A stretch of 64,000 nt of DNA from Algoriphagus faecimaris. Lineage in GTDB: Bacteria; Bacteroidota; Bacteroidia; Cytophagales; Cyclobacteriaceae. Shown one piece after another: positions 33,615 through 43,291 of the stretch. The first letter of the stretch is position 1, and each line of letters opens with the position of its first letter. Under the pieces are notes generated by a model, which was not told where the DNA came from, did not search any database, and worked only from the letters and a program-made list of their open reading frames with translations. Where the stretch lies: the NCBI RefSeq assembly GCF_900101705.1, contig NZ_FNAC01000014.1, positions 49,153 to 113,152 on the forward strand, in the 5' to 3' direction. The translations under genes and the position numbers were made by a program.

Positions 33615-36399
33615 GAGGGCAATAAAATTAACTTTACGCGAAATTTCACTCAAATTATCTAAAGCGCAAGCAACAGTGCAGGGATTTAGGCTCCTTTTAT
33701 TTTGTTTTTTATCCTTACTCATTTTGCCAGAGCAGGTACTTGCTCAGCGAAGTGGTCGGGCTTTGGAAAAACCCCTCAGGGCTCCCGATACCTTGGGACT
33801 ACCTCGTGTAGAAATACCGGATACACTTTCAATTGCTGCAGATACGCTTGCATTAACTGATTCGGCAAAAATTGTGCCTAGGAGTAGCATCACCTCAGAA
33901 ATTACCTATCATGCGGAAGATAGTATCATTGCTGATTTTTTGACCAATAAGCTCTACCTATACAAGGAAGCATGGTTTGAATACGGTCAGATGAGACTCG
34001 ATGCAGATGTGATAGTCATCGATTGGGAAAAATCAGAGCTTTATGCAAGTGGAGTCACGGATAGTTTGGGAAATATCAATGGCAACCCTTTCTTCAAAGA
34101 CGGCAATCAGGTCTATGAAATCAGAAAGGAGATGCGCTATAATTTCAAAACTCAAAAGGCCATCATCAAAGATGTCGTCACCGAGCAGCAGGATGGAATC
34201 CTGAGAGGAGAAACCATCAAAAAAACCGATGATGGAAGTATCTACCTTGACCATGGCTATTATACTACCTGCAAGCTGACCGAGCCGCACTGGCATATCT
34301 CCTCTAACAAACTCAAATCAATCGAAGGAAAGCAGATCGTATCCGGACCATTCAATCTGTACTTTAACGGCATCCCTACACCGCTGGGACTGCCCTTTGG
34401 TATCATCCCGAATACGCCTGAAGAAAAAGCTTCTGGAATTATTTTCCCTAGCTACGGGGAAGAACAAGTCCGAGGCTTATTTCTGAGGGATTTTGGATAC
34501 TATTTTGCTTTCAATGACTTTATCCACGCGAGAGTTACAGGGGATATCTATTCCAAAGGAAGCTGGGGAGTCAAATCTCAATCGGTTTACAAGAAAAGAT
34601 ATCGCTACAGTGGGGGATTCAATCTAGACTATCAAATCATCAAGTCCGCAGAAACTGATGAAAACCCTCTGGATACCCGAACCTTTCGTGTGACTTGGAA
34701 TCATACTCCTGAGAGCCGGGGAACAGGTAGATTTTCAGCATCTGTCAATGCAGGAAGCACCAGCTACTTTAACAATGTGGTAAATCCCACCAACTTTCAA
34801 AATAATATTCAGTCGGATCTCCAATCGTCTGTCAACTATACCAAACAGTTTGCCGGTACCCCATTTTCGCTCTCCTCAAGTATGCAGCATTCCCAATCTG
34901 TCAGTACAGGAGAAGTCAGGCTTCGATTACCGACGCTCAATGTGAGTATGAACAGGCAGAACCCTTTTCAGAACGTGAAATTTGAGCCGCTCAAAACCCT
35001 TAACATTGCCTGGAATTTTGATTTCCAAAACTCAATTTCTAACAGAATTCAACCCCCCTCGCCCATTGATCCAGAGCTTGGCGGAAATAATACACCTCAG
35101 TTAATTCCATTCACGCCTGACAACTTTGGCCTATTATTGCGAAATGCAAATAACGGTGCACAGCACCGAATCCCAGTTCAGTCGACCTTCAACCTCTTCA
35201 AATATTTCACTGCAGCCGCATCGGCTAACATCACCGAACTTTGGTATTTGCAAAGGTTAAGCTACTTCTACAACCCTGCCTCCGAGAGGGTCGATCAAAT
35301 CGTCGAAAACGGCTTTAATCGAGTGACTTTTTATACCAGCTCATTCAATTTGAATACCAATGTCTATGGATTTTTCAATTTCAAAAAGGGCAAAATACAA
35401 ACCATAAGACAGCATTTGCAGCCTACTTTTGGCTTTAGCTACACTCCCGATTTTACAGATGAATCCTTTGGATACTTCCAACGCGTCCAGAATAATGCAA
35501 ACGGCGACACAAGGCTATACAATAGACATCAAGGGTTTATTTTCGGAGGTGCACCTCAGGGTGAAGCCAGGTCTCTGACAATGTCCTTGAGAAGTGTATT
35601 GGAGGCCAAAATCAAAACCGACGAGGATAGCACTGCAGAAGCAAGTACCAAAAAAATACCATTACTGGAAAACCTGAGTATTAATTCATCCTACAATTTT
35701 GCAGCGGATTCTTTCCAGCTTTCTAATTTCAATATCAGTGCTAGAACCAGCTTTTTCGATCGAAAATTATCCATCAACCTTAGTAGTAATTTAGACCCCT
35801 ATGCTACACGAACCTTCACCAATACTTCGGGTAATGAAATAGTTCGTCGGGTCAATCAATTTGCCTGGAAAAGCGGACAAGGGCTTGGTACGATCCGAAA
35901 TGCCTCACTTAATATGAATGCATCGATCAATCCCGGAAATACCCAAAACCCCAATGAAGTTCGGGATGAATTGACCAATCAGTTTCTCCAACAAGGGGGT
36001 CAGATGAATGAATTTGTGGAGAGTCAAATCAATCAAATAGTCAATGACCCCAGTCAATACATCGACTGGAATATTCCTTGGAACCTGACAGTAGGCTACA
36101 ACCTTGCCTACAGTAGACAGACCAATGGAAACACCAACATAACACAAGCGATGAACCTGTCAGGCGATGTTTCTTTGTCTGAAAAATGGAAAATCAACTT
36201 CAGCACAGGAGTGGATATTCAAGCTAAAAATATCACCCAATCTATGATTGGAATCGCTCGAGACTTGCATTGCTGGCAGATGAATGTCAATTGGGTTCCT
36301 TTCGGTCGATTTACCTCCTACAACATCGATATTCGAGTCAAGTCCAGTATCCTACAGGACCTCAAAGTATCAAGAAGGAGGTCGTTCTTTGATCGATAA
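33613..36399 (+). CDS. lptD: LPS-assembly protein LptD, Bacteroidota type
   Basis: 928 residues if ATG 33613 is used; a GTG at 33676 is an alternative that gives a shorter signal peptide ending at EQVLAQ. The N-terminal OstA/LptA-like jellyroll part (about 75-250, IIADFLTNKLYLYKEAWFEYGQMRLDADVIVIDWEKSE) is followed by a long beta-barrel rich in alternating aromatic strands, with the conserved end CWQMNVNWVPFGRFTSYNIDIRVKSSIL. It inserts LPS into the outer leaflet of the outer membrane with LptE. Only the C-terminal Cys of the DLHCW motif is evident, so the disulfide pattern of E. coli LptD is not conserved. Confidence 0.88.
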   Translation: MRAIKLTLREISLKLSKAQATVQGFRLLLFCFLSLLILPEQVLAQRSGRALEKPLRAPDTLGLPRVEIPDTLSIAADTLALTDSAKIVPRSSITSEITYHAEDSIIADFLTNKLYLYKEAWFEYGQMRLDADVIVIDWEKSELYASGVTDSLGNINGNPFFKDGNQVYEIRKEMRYNFKTQKAIIKDVVTEQQDGILRGETIKKTDDGSIYLDHGYYTTCKLTEPHWHISSNKLKSIEGKQIVSGPFNLYFNGIPTPLGLPFGIIPNTPEEKASGIIFPSYGEEQVRGLFLRDFGYYFAFNDFIHARVTGDIYSKGSWGVKSQSVYKKRYRYSGGFNLDYQIIKSAETDENPLDTRTFRVTWNHTPESRGTGRFSASVNAGSTSYFNNVVNPTNFQNNIQSDLQSSVNYTKQFAGTPFSLSSSMQHSQSVSTGEVRLRLPTLNVSMNRQNPFQNVKFEPLKTLNIAWNFDFQNSISNRIQPPSPIDPELGGNNTPQLIPFTPDNFGLLLRNANNGAQHRIPVQSTFNLFKYFTAAASANITELWYLQRLSYFYNPASERVDQIVENGFNRVTFYTSSFNLNTNVYGFFNFKKGKIQTIRQHLQPTFGFSYTPDFTDESFGYFQRVQNNANGDTRLYNRHQGFIFGGAPQGEARSLTMSLRSVLEAKIKTDEDSTAEASTKKIPLLENLSINSSYNFAADSFQLSNFNISARTSFFDRKLSINLSSNLDPYATRTFTNTSGNEIVRRVNQFAWKSGQGLGTIRNASLNMNASINPGNTQNPNEVRDELTNQFLQQGGQMNEFVESQINQIVNDPSQYIDWNIPWNLTVGYNLAYSRQTNGNTNITQAMNLSGDVSLSEKWKINFSTGVDIQAKNITQSMIGIARDLHCWQMNVNWVPFGRFTSYNIDIRVKSSILQDLKVSRRRSFFDR

Positions 36400-36434
36400 G
36401 ATCATCAACACGACCTCCTTAAAAACTCTTTTTA
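36375..36434 (+). terminator. Terminator overlapping the end of lptD
   Basis: A 10-bp perfect stem AAGGAGGTCG (36375-36384) with CGACCTCCTT (36411-36420), with a smaller GATC hairpin in the loop, followed by AAAAACTCTTTTT. The first arm lies inside the last lptD codons. The long loop makes efficiency uncertain. Confidence 0.5.
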
Positions 36435-36782
36435 AAGCTTACTCGCTATCTCTTCCTCATTGAATCCCAAAGTAAGGCTGCCATCCGGATAAGTGATCAC
36501 AGGCCGCTTAATCATACTGCTATGATCTACCAAAATCGGTAAAGCCGTTTCAGTAGATTCAAGAGCAGTTTTTTGATCCTCAGTCATTTTTCGATAGGTC
36601 ATCCCTTTCTTGTTGACAAGGCTGGACAATTCGGTCTTCTCTAGAAATCCTGCAAGTAACTCTTGACTTGGTTGTTGTTTTTTGTAATCAATGAAATCAT
36701 AACCTGCTCCCTTCGAATCTAAAAATTCAAAGGTTTTCTTCATGGTATTACAATTCTTGATTCCGTAAACTTTAATAGACAT
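36432..36782 (-). CDS. ArsC/Spx/YffB-family thioredoxin-fold protein
   Basis: 116 residues. KVYGIKNCNTMKKTFEFLD has a single Cys11 with no CxxC, as in YffB and single-Cys Spx-like proteins. PVITYPDGSLTLGFNEEE is the usual C-terminal part, with Arg in KRPVI. The family includes arsenate reductases and RNA-polymerase-binding Spx; which applies here is not visible, and there is no ars context. It is last in the LpoA-like/hemL operon. Confidence 0.9.
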   Translation of the reverse strand: MSIKVYGIKNCNTMKKTFEFLDSKGAGYDFIDYKKQQPSQELLAGFLEKTELSSLVNKKGMTYRKMTEDQKTALESTETALPILVDHSSMIKRPVITYPDGSLTLGFNEEEIASKL

Positions 36783-36795
36783 AGTAAATTTTTAT

Positions 36796-38091
36796 TTAAG
36801 CTGAATGGATCTCTATCATACTTTCACGGTGCGCTTGAAGTATTTGTGTAATCAAATCATCTCTCAAAGCTGTGGATAAGAAAAGGCTTTCAAACTGAGA
36901 AGGCGCCAAATAAATACCTCGCTTCAACATGGCTTGGAAGTATTTTCCAAACAGCACGGTATCTGATTTTTTGGCCGATTCAAAATCCACCACAGGATCA
37001 TTACTAAAAAACAAACTATACATACTTCCCAGATGGTTTACCGTATAGTTGTAGCCGAGCTCTAAGTTGATCTTCATGATTCCTTCGGCTATTTTTCGCC
37101 CTATGGTCAAAAGCTCACCGTAGAGTTCACGATGGTCATTAAGATGGTGAAGCATAGCAAGACCCGCTGCCATGGCGATGGGATTTCCTGATAGGGTTCC
37201 CGCTTGGTAAACTGGCCCGGCAGGAGATACATGTTCCATGATTTCCTTTTTTCCTCCGTAGGCCCCTACGGGCATTCCTCCTCCTATAATCTTACCCAGA
37301 GTAGTCATATCAGGAGTCACTCCGAAAAGTTCCTGTGCCCCGCCTGGAGCCAAGCGAAAACCAGTCATCACTTCATCAAAAATCAACACAATACCTTCAC
37401 GCGTACAAATCTCTCTCAAGCCCTCCAAATAACCTGGCATCGGCGTCACTAATCCCATATTACCAGGGACTGGTTCCAAGATCAAAGCGGCAATTTCCCC
37501 CTTGTTGGCATCGACTAATTTCTCAATAGCCTCCAAGGAGTTATATGGAGCCAAAAGTGTATCCTTTGCCGTCCCTTTGGTCACTCCCGGTGAATCGGGA
37601 TTCCCCATGGTAATGGCGCCCGATCCTGCAGAGATCAAAAATGAATCTCCATGCCCGTGGTAATGGCCCTCCATTTTAATGAATTTGTCACGTCCTGTAT
37701 ATCCGCGGGCCACTCGAATAGCTGACATGGTGGCTTCGGTACCGGAGTTGACCATCCGAACCTTCTCTACAGAGGGAACCATACTGACAATGAGTTCCGC
37801 TATTTCAATTTCCTTTGCCGTAGGTGCACCAAAGGAGGTTCCGCTATCCATCGCATCAATGACCGCCTCTCTGATGAGGTGATGATTATGCCCCAGAATC
37901 ATCGGGCCCCAAGAATTGATCAGCTCAATGTATCCGTTGTCATTTTCGTCGAAAATAAATGCACCATCTGCTCGCTTGATGAAAATCGGATCACCGCCAA
38001 CTGCTCGAAACGCACGAACTGGAGAATTGACTCCTCCTGGAATAAAATTCTGAGCATGGGCAAAAAGCCGCTTGCTTTCTGAAATATTCAT
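36796..38091 (-). CDS. hemL: Glutamate-1-semialdehyde 2,1-aminomutase
   Basis: 431 residues, PLP fold-type I. Motifs are NSGTEATMSAIRVARGYTGRDK, FDEVMTGFRLAPGGAQ and the PLP lysine in TTLGKIIGGGMPVGAYGG. HemL forms 5-aminolevulinate from glutamate-1-semialdehyde in the C5 pathway of heme synthesis. The gene follows the LpoA-like gene by only 3 bp and precedes the Spx-like gene by 13 bp, so the three share a transcript. Confidence 0.96.
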   Translation of the reverse strand: MNISESKRLFAHAQNFIPGGVNSPVRAFRAVGGDPIFIKRADGAFIFDENDNGYIELINSWGPMILGHNHHLIREAVIDAMDSGTSFGAPTAKEIEIAELIVSMVPSVEKVRMVNSGTEATMSAIRVARGYTGRDKFIKMEGHYHGHGDSFLISAGSGAITMGNPDSPGVTKGTAKDTLLAPYNSLEAIEKLVDANKGEIAALILEPVPGNMGLVTPMPGYLEGLREICTREGIVLIFDEVMTGFRLAPGGAQELFGVTPDMTTLGKIIGGGMPVGAYGGKKEIMEHVSPAGPVYQAGTLSGNPIAMAAGLAMLHHLNDHRELYGELLTIGRKIAEGIMKINLELGYNYTVNHLGSMYSLFFSNDPVVDFESAKKSDTVLFGKYFQAMLKRGIYLAPSQFESLFLSTALRDDLITQILQAHRESMIEIHSA

Positions 38092-38094
38092 GAA

Positions 38095-39750
38095 TTAATT
38101 TATGGGTTTTAATTCTCCTGCTTCCAAACCGAAAACAGGAACGTATTGATTGGAATTGCTGTCTTTGTAATCAAAGCCCCAGGTTAGTCTACCAGGCAAA
38201 AAGTCTTTTTGTTTTAAATTTTCTCTTAATTCCCAGCCTGAACTAGCAGAGGAAAAGGAATCCAACCAATAAATCAACTCTGTGCCTAAAACTGAATTGA
38301 CAGAAGGGAATACTAAATAGCGATCGTAAAACGCCCTTCTGTAGACCTCCATCTCCTCGGTACCAAAGTGGGGAGAATTGTTGGAAATAAAGTAGAAGTT
38401 TGGAAACTCGAGCATTTCATAATTGGCAAAATTAAATCCAAGCCAAGAATCCATCACTAAAATGGGAACCTCTGCCGTCACCGATTCGATATAGGACAAG
38501 GTCGGCTGCGCAATAGCAGGATCGTCCGAAAGCAAAATGACTTGATCTACCAAAACTTTAGCGCTATCCCTACTCGGCAAAATCCTTAAATCATTCAAAA
38601 AACTCGAAGCATTTCTCGGATTTAAAGAAGATTTCTGAATCAAATTAAATCCTTCGGCAGCTAGCTTTGCTTCTAAAAACTGGCTCAACTGCTCATCACG
38701 ACTACTGTTTGAAAAACCTAAGGCCACTCGATTTCCCCAATTTCTCGCCTTTAGATTGCTGACGATTCCATTTGCTAAATCCTCTACAGATGGCCGGAAA
38801 AGGTAACTGAACGCCCTATCACTGAAGCGGTCTCCCAGATTGGAAAGGGGGTGAACGAAAGGAATTTTAGCATTTTCAGCAAAAGCACTGACTAAATCCG
38901 CCTCATCCGGATAGATGGGACCAATAATAAGGTCTGCATTGGCGATCGCAGGATCTTTGAGAATATTTCGAAGATGAGCCAAATCTCTTTTGGAGTCGAA
39001 GCTGACCAAATTTACTTTTTTTCCTTCCTTGACAAGCTGCCTTACTCCAAAGCGAATACCTTGAAATAATTCATAGGTAAAGGATCCCGGGTCCAATTTG
39101 CCAAATCGAGGATCTTTAGCATCTGTAAAAGGCAGAATGACCACTATGTCCAACACATCATTTTTTTTGCCTTGGCTGATACCTTCGATTCCCATTCCCT
39201 GCATCTCGTAGAAAAGTGAACGCTCGTCCGAAGAAAGTATATTTTTCTGGCTCAACACATTGCTCAATGCTGCCCGGTAAGCAGGCAAATCTTGGAACTC
39301 ACGGATGTTTTGAGTGAGAAAAGTGGTACTGCTCTGAATTAAAAAATCGTACACCATATCCTGCATGGACTCATTCAGATCTGTTGATTGCAAATCCATG
39401 GCTATACGCAAAGCCTCAGTTCGCTGCTCATTTTGGAAGTAAGCCTTGGCCAAAAGGTACTTTGACTGATTTTGGTTGGACCAAGACTGAGAGGCGAGTG
39501 GCTGAAGCCAACCAATAGCCCTGTCGATTTGATTTAATTCCAAAGCCGCTGATGCGGAGTAAAAAGCAGCATACCGAGATAAATTCCCATATTCTTCAGG
39601 GTTTAAAAACTCCTGAAAAGCTTGAATCGCTTCAGTATAGCTTTGTGAGTTGAGTAATACTTTGGCCCGCTCAAATCCCTCAGGTAGGTTTTGAGATTGG
39701 AGCTGAAGGGAAAACAAAAAAAACGCTAGTAAAAAGAAGATCTTTTGCAT
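38095..39750 (-). CDS. TPR plus periplasmic-binding-protein-fold protein (LpoA-like)
   Basis: 551 residues. A signal peptide (to about SQ, residue 20) is followed by TPR-like helices (about 23-190, AAFYSASAALELNQIDRAIGWLQ and KYLLAKAYFQNEQRTEALR). A type I periplasmic-binding-protein domain (about 200-550) includes DIVVILPFTDAK, LVSFDSKRD, ADLIIGPIYPDEADLVSAFAEN and IPFVHPLSN. The architecture equals that of LpoA, the outer-membrane activator of PBP1A, though no lipobox is seen. It may instead be a ligand sensor. It heads the hemL operon. Confidence 0.82.
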   Translation of the reverse strand: MQKIFFLLAFFLFSLQLQSQNLPEGFERAKVLLNSQSYTEAIQAFQEFLNPEEYGNLSRYAAFYSASAALELNQIDRAIGWLQPLASQSWSNQNQSKYLLAKAYFQNEQRTEALRIAMDLQSTDLNESMQDMVYDFLIQSSTTFLTQNIREFQDLPAYRAALSNVLSQKNILSSDERSLFYEMQGMGIEGISQGKKNDVLDIVVILPFTDAKDPRFGKLDPGSFTYELFQGIRFGVRQLVKEGKKVNLVSFDSKRDLAHLRNILKDPAIANADLIIGPIYPDEADLVSAFAENAKIPFVHPLSNLGDRFSDRAFSYLFRPSVEDLANGIVSNLKARNWGNRVALGFSNSSRDEQLSQFLEAKLAAEGFNLIQKSSLNPRNASSFLNDLRILPSRDSAKVLVDQVILLSDDPAIAQPTLSYIESVTAEVPILVMDSWLGFNFANYEMLEFPNFYFISNNSPHFGTEEMEVYRRAFYDRYLVFPSVNSVLGTELIYWLDSFSSASSGWELRENLKQKDFLPGRLTWGFDYKDSNSNQYVPVFGLEAGELKPIN

Positions 39751-39778
39751 GTATATGGGATATAGCTAGACGGTGGGA

Positions 39779-39808
39779 CAAATTTAAACCATTATTTCCA
39801 AACCCAAA
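39779..39808 (-). promoter_or_regulatory. Promoter of the LpoA-like/hemL/Spx operon
   Basis: On the minus strand TTTG (39805-39808), an 18-base gap, then TAAATTTG (39779-39786), both elements exact. The predicted start is about 22 bases before the ATG at 39750. It lies between the guaA terminator and the operon. Confidence 0.65.
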
Positions 39809-39837
39809 GTTCGGGCCGAAATACCCCTACCATGAAA

Positions 39838-39863
39838 AAACCCGAAGAATGCTCTCCGGGTTT
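39838..39863 (-). terminator. Terminator of guaA
   Basis: Stem AAACCCG (39838-39844) with CGGGTTT (39857-39863). On the minus strand it is followed by a T-run (TTTTTT), and the plus strand also has T-rich sequence. Confidence 0.78.
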
Positions 39864-39887
39864 CTATTTTTTTGAAATAAAGGATAA

Positions 39888-41417
39888 TTACTCCCATTCG
39901 ATCGTCGCTGGCGGCTTAGAAGAAATGTCATACACCACTCGGTTGACACCTTTTACCTTATTGATGATTTCATTGGACATTTTTCCAAGAAATTCATAAG
40001 GTAAATGAATCCAATCGGCAGTCATTCCATCTACTGAGCCAACCGCCCTCAAGGCTACAACACGCTCGTAAGTTCGCTCATCTCCCATCACTCCTACGGA
40101 TTGGATAGGAAGCAAAATCGCTCCTGCCTGCCACACTTGATCATAGAGCCCGTGATTTTTTAATCCCTGAATGAAAATATGGTCCACTTCCTGTAGCGTA
40201 GCAACTTTCTCAGGAGTGATATCTCCCAAAATACGGATGGCTAATCCTGGGCCGGGGAATGGGTGTCTCCCGACGATAGCCTCCGGAATCTCCAAAGCTC
40301 TCCCCACTTCTCTTACTTCGTCTTTGAAAAGCGTATTCAAGGGCTCCACCACAGACAATTTCATGAAATCAGGCAGACCTCCCACATTATGATGGGATTT
40401 GATAGTGGCTGATGGACCTTTAACTGATACCGATTCGATCACATCCGGATAGATGGTTCCTTGCCCTAGCCATTTGACACCGTCGATTTTATGTGCTTCA
40501 TCATCAAAAACCTCGATAAATGCTCTGCCGATTGCCTTTCGCTTGGCCTCAGGGTCAGAGATTCCTGCTAAGGCATCGTAAAACCGCTGCTTGGCATCTA
40601 CTCCGATCACATTAAGCCCCATATCCTTATAGGAATGAAGGACTTCTTCAAATTCATTTTTGCGCAGCAGGCCATTATCTACAAACACACAGGTCAATTG
40701 ATCTCCGATAGCCCTGTGAATCAACGTAGCAGCCACAGAAGAGTCCACTCCTCCGGAGAGCCCCATGACCACTTTGTCCGAACCGATTTTTTCTTTCAGT
40801 TCTGCCACACTAGCATCAATAAATACATCCGAAGTCCAATCTTGCGAACAGCCAGAAATAGAAACTACAAAATTCCTCAGGAGATTCTTTCCTTCGGTAG
40901 AATGGGTCACCTCAGGGTGAAACTGAATTCCGTAGGTTTTTTCTCCTTCGATCTTAAATGCTGCCACTTCTACCGATGAGGTACTGGCGATGACCTCAAA
41001 TCCTTCCGGCAATTTCTTGATGGTATCGCCATGCGACATCCACACTTGAGAACCGTGAGTCATCTCTTTCAATAGGTCATGATGCAAATCAATGTGATCG
41101 AGGTTAGCTCGTCCATATTCTCTGATCGTAGAAGGCAATACTTCACCTCCGTATTTGTGGGCTAAAAGTTGTGAACCGTAGCATACACCCAAAATCGGAA
41201 GCTTCCCACGAAGGCTATCCAAATCTAAATCTGGTGCTCCTTCATCACGCACACTACAGGGAGAGCCTGAAAGGATGATGCCTTTGATGTCTTCCGTGAT
41301 TTCAGGAACATTGTTATAAGGGTGGATTTCACAATACACATTCAGTTCTCTGACTCTTCGGGCGATGAGTTGGGTGTACTGAGAACCAAAATCGAGGATC
41401 AAAATTTGTTCTGCCAT
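39888..41417 (-). CDS. guaA: GMP synthase (glutamine-hydrolysing)
   Basis: 509 residues from ATG 41417 ([13 protein letters not shown]); the in-frame TTG at 41423 is inside the promoter box. The glutamine amidotransferase domain has Cys79 in GVCYGSQ and FHPEVTHS; the ATP-pyrophosphatase domain has [12 protein letters not shown]; the dimerisation domain ends [17 protein letters not shown]. It converts XMP to GMP. It is a single gene, terminated before the next operon. Its promoter abuts the start codon. Confidence 0.97.
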   Translation of the reverse strand: MAEQILILDFGSQYTQLIARRVRELNVYCEIHPYNNVPEITEDIKGIILSGSPCSVRDEGAPDLDLDSLRGKLPILGVCYGSQLLAHKYGGEVLPSTIREYGRANLDHIDLHHDLLKEMTHGSQVWMSHGDTIKKLPEGFEVIASTSSVEVAAFKIEGEKTYGIQFHPEVTHSTEGKNLLRNFVVSISGCSQDWTSDVFIDASVAELKEKIGSDKVVMGLSGGVDSSVAATLIHRAIGDQLTCVFVDNGLLRKNEFEEVLHSYKDMGLNVIGVDAKQRFYDALAGISDPEAKRKAIGRAFIEVFDDEAHKIDGVKWLGQGTIYPDVIESVSVKGPSATIKSHHNVGGLPDFMKLSVVEPLNTLFKDEVREVGRALEIPEAIVGRHPFPGPGLAIRILGDITPEKVATLQEVDHIFIQGLKNHGLYDQVWQAGAILLPIQSVGVMGDERTYERVVALRAVGSVDGMTADWIHLPYEFLGKMSNEIINKVKGVNRVVYDISSKPPATIEWE

Positions 41418-41420
41418 GCG

Positions 41421-41428
41421 CAAAGGTA
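41421..41428 (-). promoter_or_regulatory. Promoter -7 box (TACCTTTG) of guaA
   Basis: An exact TAnnTTTG on the minus strand, three bases from the ATG at 41417, with TTTA 19 bases upstream at the -33 position. The transcript would begin at or next to the start codon. Confidence 0.6.
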
Positions 41429-41614
41429 AGCAGGACGAGTGGTTTGGTAAAGGTTGGCAAAGAAAATTTGGTGCAGTTTCAGATTTTTGAGAGTCAAAAC
41501 ATCAAAACTCGCTGATTTTCAATTATTAAGATTTTTTATGTTAATAAAACTAAATCATAATTCAATATTTATCCTTTAGGCCACATCTTTACTGCGAACC
41601 AAAAAACTTTTACA

Positions 41615-42220
41615 ATGAAAACAAAAACTACTATTCTGCTAATGTTTCTTGCGATATTTCTTCATTTCGGGCTTCAAGCTCAAGAAAAAGAAAAAATAAG
41701 GTACACTTTCGGTGCAGGTGCTACCCATGATGGAAATTTACTCCTTTGGGGGCTCAATTTTGTCAATGAGGTGGACATTCCGATCAGTAAGCGTTTCACT
41801 TTCACGCCATCGCTTACATTTTATCATTCCATCGGTACAACTGAGCCTAATGGCCGTTTTGCCTCACAAAAAAGTGAAGACTTTTCCTCTGGTATTTTCT
41901 TCAATCCCAAGCTCAAATACGACATCCTTCAAAAGAATAATGGATTCAAGCTTTCCCTCTCTGCGGGACCATCACTAAATATTGGCAGCCAGTCTTTTGT
42001 CAGCCCATTTTTGTTTTCGGACCCCGATGAACCAGAACTTATCCTTTCTTCCAGAAGCTTTGTCAGATTGGGCTTATGGATGGAGCTAGAGGCTGAGTGG
42101 AACACCAAAAACCCCAACATCAAAAATGGAGTTGGACTATCGGTTTCGGGATATGAAAAATACATGCCTTGGTACATCAATGCCACCTACAAAATCAAGT
42201 TTAAATCCTTTGGAAACTAG
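41615..42220 (+). CDS. Outer-membrane beta-barrel protein
   Basis: 201 residues. A clean signal peptide (MKTKTTILLMFLAIFLHFGLQAQ) is followed by alternating amphipathic strands (YTFGAGATHDGNLLLWGLNFVNEVDI, FTFTPSLTFYH, FKLSLSAGPSLNIG, FVRLGLWMELEAEW, PWYINATYKIKFKSF), ending in a Lys/Phe strand, as in small eight-stranded barrels of Bacteroidota. No specific function can be named. It stands alone after a 190-bp leader that shows a weak TATCCTTTA promoter-like box near 41574. Confidence 0.78.
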   Translation: MKTKTTILLMFLAIFLHFGLQAQEKEKIRYTFGAGATHDGNLLLWGLNFVNEVDIPISKRFTFTPSLTFYHSIGTTEPNGRFASQKSEDFSSGIFFNPKLKYDILQKNNGFKLSLSAGPSLNIGSQSFVSPFLFSDPDEPELILSSRSFVRLGLWMELEAEWNTKNPNIKNGVGLSVSGYEKYMPWYINATYKIKFKSFGN

Positions 42221-43236
42221 CGGAATATTTGATCAATTGGCCTAAAAAAAGCTAAAACTGGATTTTCTACTAAAAGCTGATTCCAGTCCTCGTCTTGGAA
42301 TCCCATTTCATTGAGGATCGGGATCAGCTCTTCGAAAATCGAGGTGAAAGGTTGGAAATCCCCGCCTTCAGGCTTGGCAGGATCATACCATCCTGCATCA
42401 TGAGAAATCAAAACACGGTCTAAAAATCCGTTTTCCTTAGCATAAAGTAAGCGCTCCACATAAGGATCAATTCCCCATCCTATTCCATCCAAACTGATCC
42501 AAACGCCCAATTCGGCAGCTTTTTGGTAGTTTTCAAAATCTTCCTCAGCTTGAGCATGAACCCATACAAAAGCCGAAGGATCTATTCCCATTTCCTGAAG
42601 AATCGCCACTTCTTGCGATGCTGTCATCCAAGTTCCTGTGTGAGAAGCGATTGTCAGGCCAGTATTCTGATAAGTCAGCCCTGCTGCCCTGACCAGTTTT
42701 TGGTCTACGGAGGAAAGGGGTTCCGATTCATTGACCGAGATTTTGATAAAAGTAGGTTTGATTCCGGTTTCCTCAATACCATTTTCAAATTCAGCAGTCC
42801 AGCGATTGGATAGCTCCTCAGCAGATTCTGTCAATGCGTGTGCCGGTAAATATTTCCCCTCCACGGCTCCATAGTATCCCGTATTGGTGAGAATTTGAAT
42901 TCCGGATTTCTCGCTGAGTTGCTGTAGCAAAACAGGGTCTTTTCCCAAATAAGAAGGAGTACATTCCAAAATCGTCTTTACCCCGTACTTTTTTACCTCC
43001 ATCAAATAAGGAAGTACTTTTTGCACCACAGAGTCCCTATCCCATCGGTCCAAACTCACGGAGTCGGCTCCGATAAAATCCACGAGCATGTGCTCATGAA
43101 TCAGGATTAAACCCAGAGAATCAATGGAAATATCTCCTGTCACAGAATGAATCAAGACAGGATCCTCTTGCTCATTCTTGGATTGGCAGGCGACAAAAAT
43201 GAAAAGTATCAGGATGGCTTTTAGGTTTTTCTTCAT
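42217..43236 (-). CDS. Phosphotriesterase-family lipoprotein
   Basis: 339 residues. The lipobox (FIFVAC) predicts lipidation at Cys17. The amidohydrolase binuclear metal site is complete: HEH (His47, His49), the carboxylated lysine Lys165 (FIKISVNE), His199 (ASHTG), His227 (WVHAQ) and Asp280 (ISHDAGW). PTE homologues in heterotrophs are mostly lactonases or of unknown activity, so phosphotriester hydrolysis is not implied. Its end overlaps the barrel protein gene by four bases (convergent). Confidence 0.9.
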   Translation of the reverse strand: MKKNLKAILILFIFVACQSKNEQEDPVLIHSVTGDISIDSLGLILIHEHMLVDFIGADSVSLDRWDRDSVVQKVLPYLMEVKKYGVKTILECTPSYLGKDPVLLQQLSEKSGIQILTNTGYYGAVEGKYLPAHALTESAEELSNRWTAEFENGIEETGIKPTFIKISVNESEPLSSVDQKLVRAAGLTYQNTGLTIASHTGTWMTASQEVAILQEMGIDPSAFVWVHAQAEEDFENYQKAAELGVWISLDGIGWGIDPYVERLLYAKENGFLDRVLISHDAGWYDPAKPEGGDFQPFTSIFEELIPILNEMGFQDEDWNQLLVENPVLAFFRPIDQIFR

Positions 43237-43291
43237 CTTCCGGGCATGTTTATCACGAATGAAGATACCAGAAAAGCACTAAAATTACGAT

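Noticed and set aside
32814..33722. Long form of the amidase starting at 33722
   Set aside because: The extra 36 residues overlap lptD coding sequence antisense and hide the natural signal segment; ATG 33614 gives a normal export signal.
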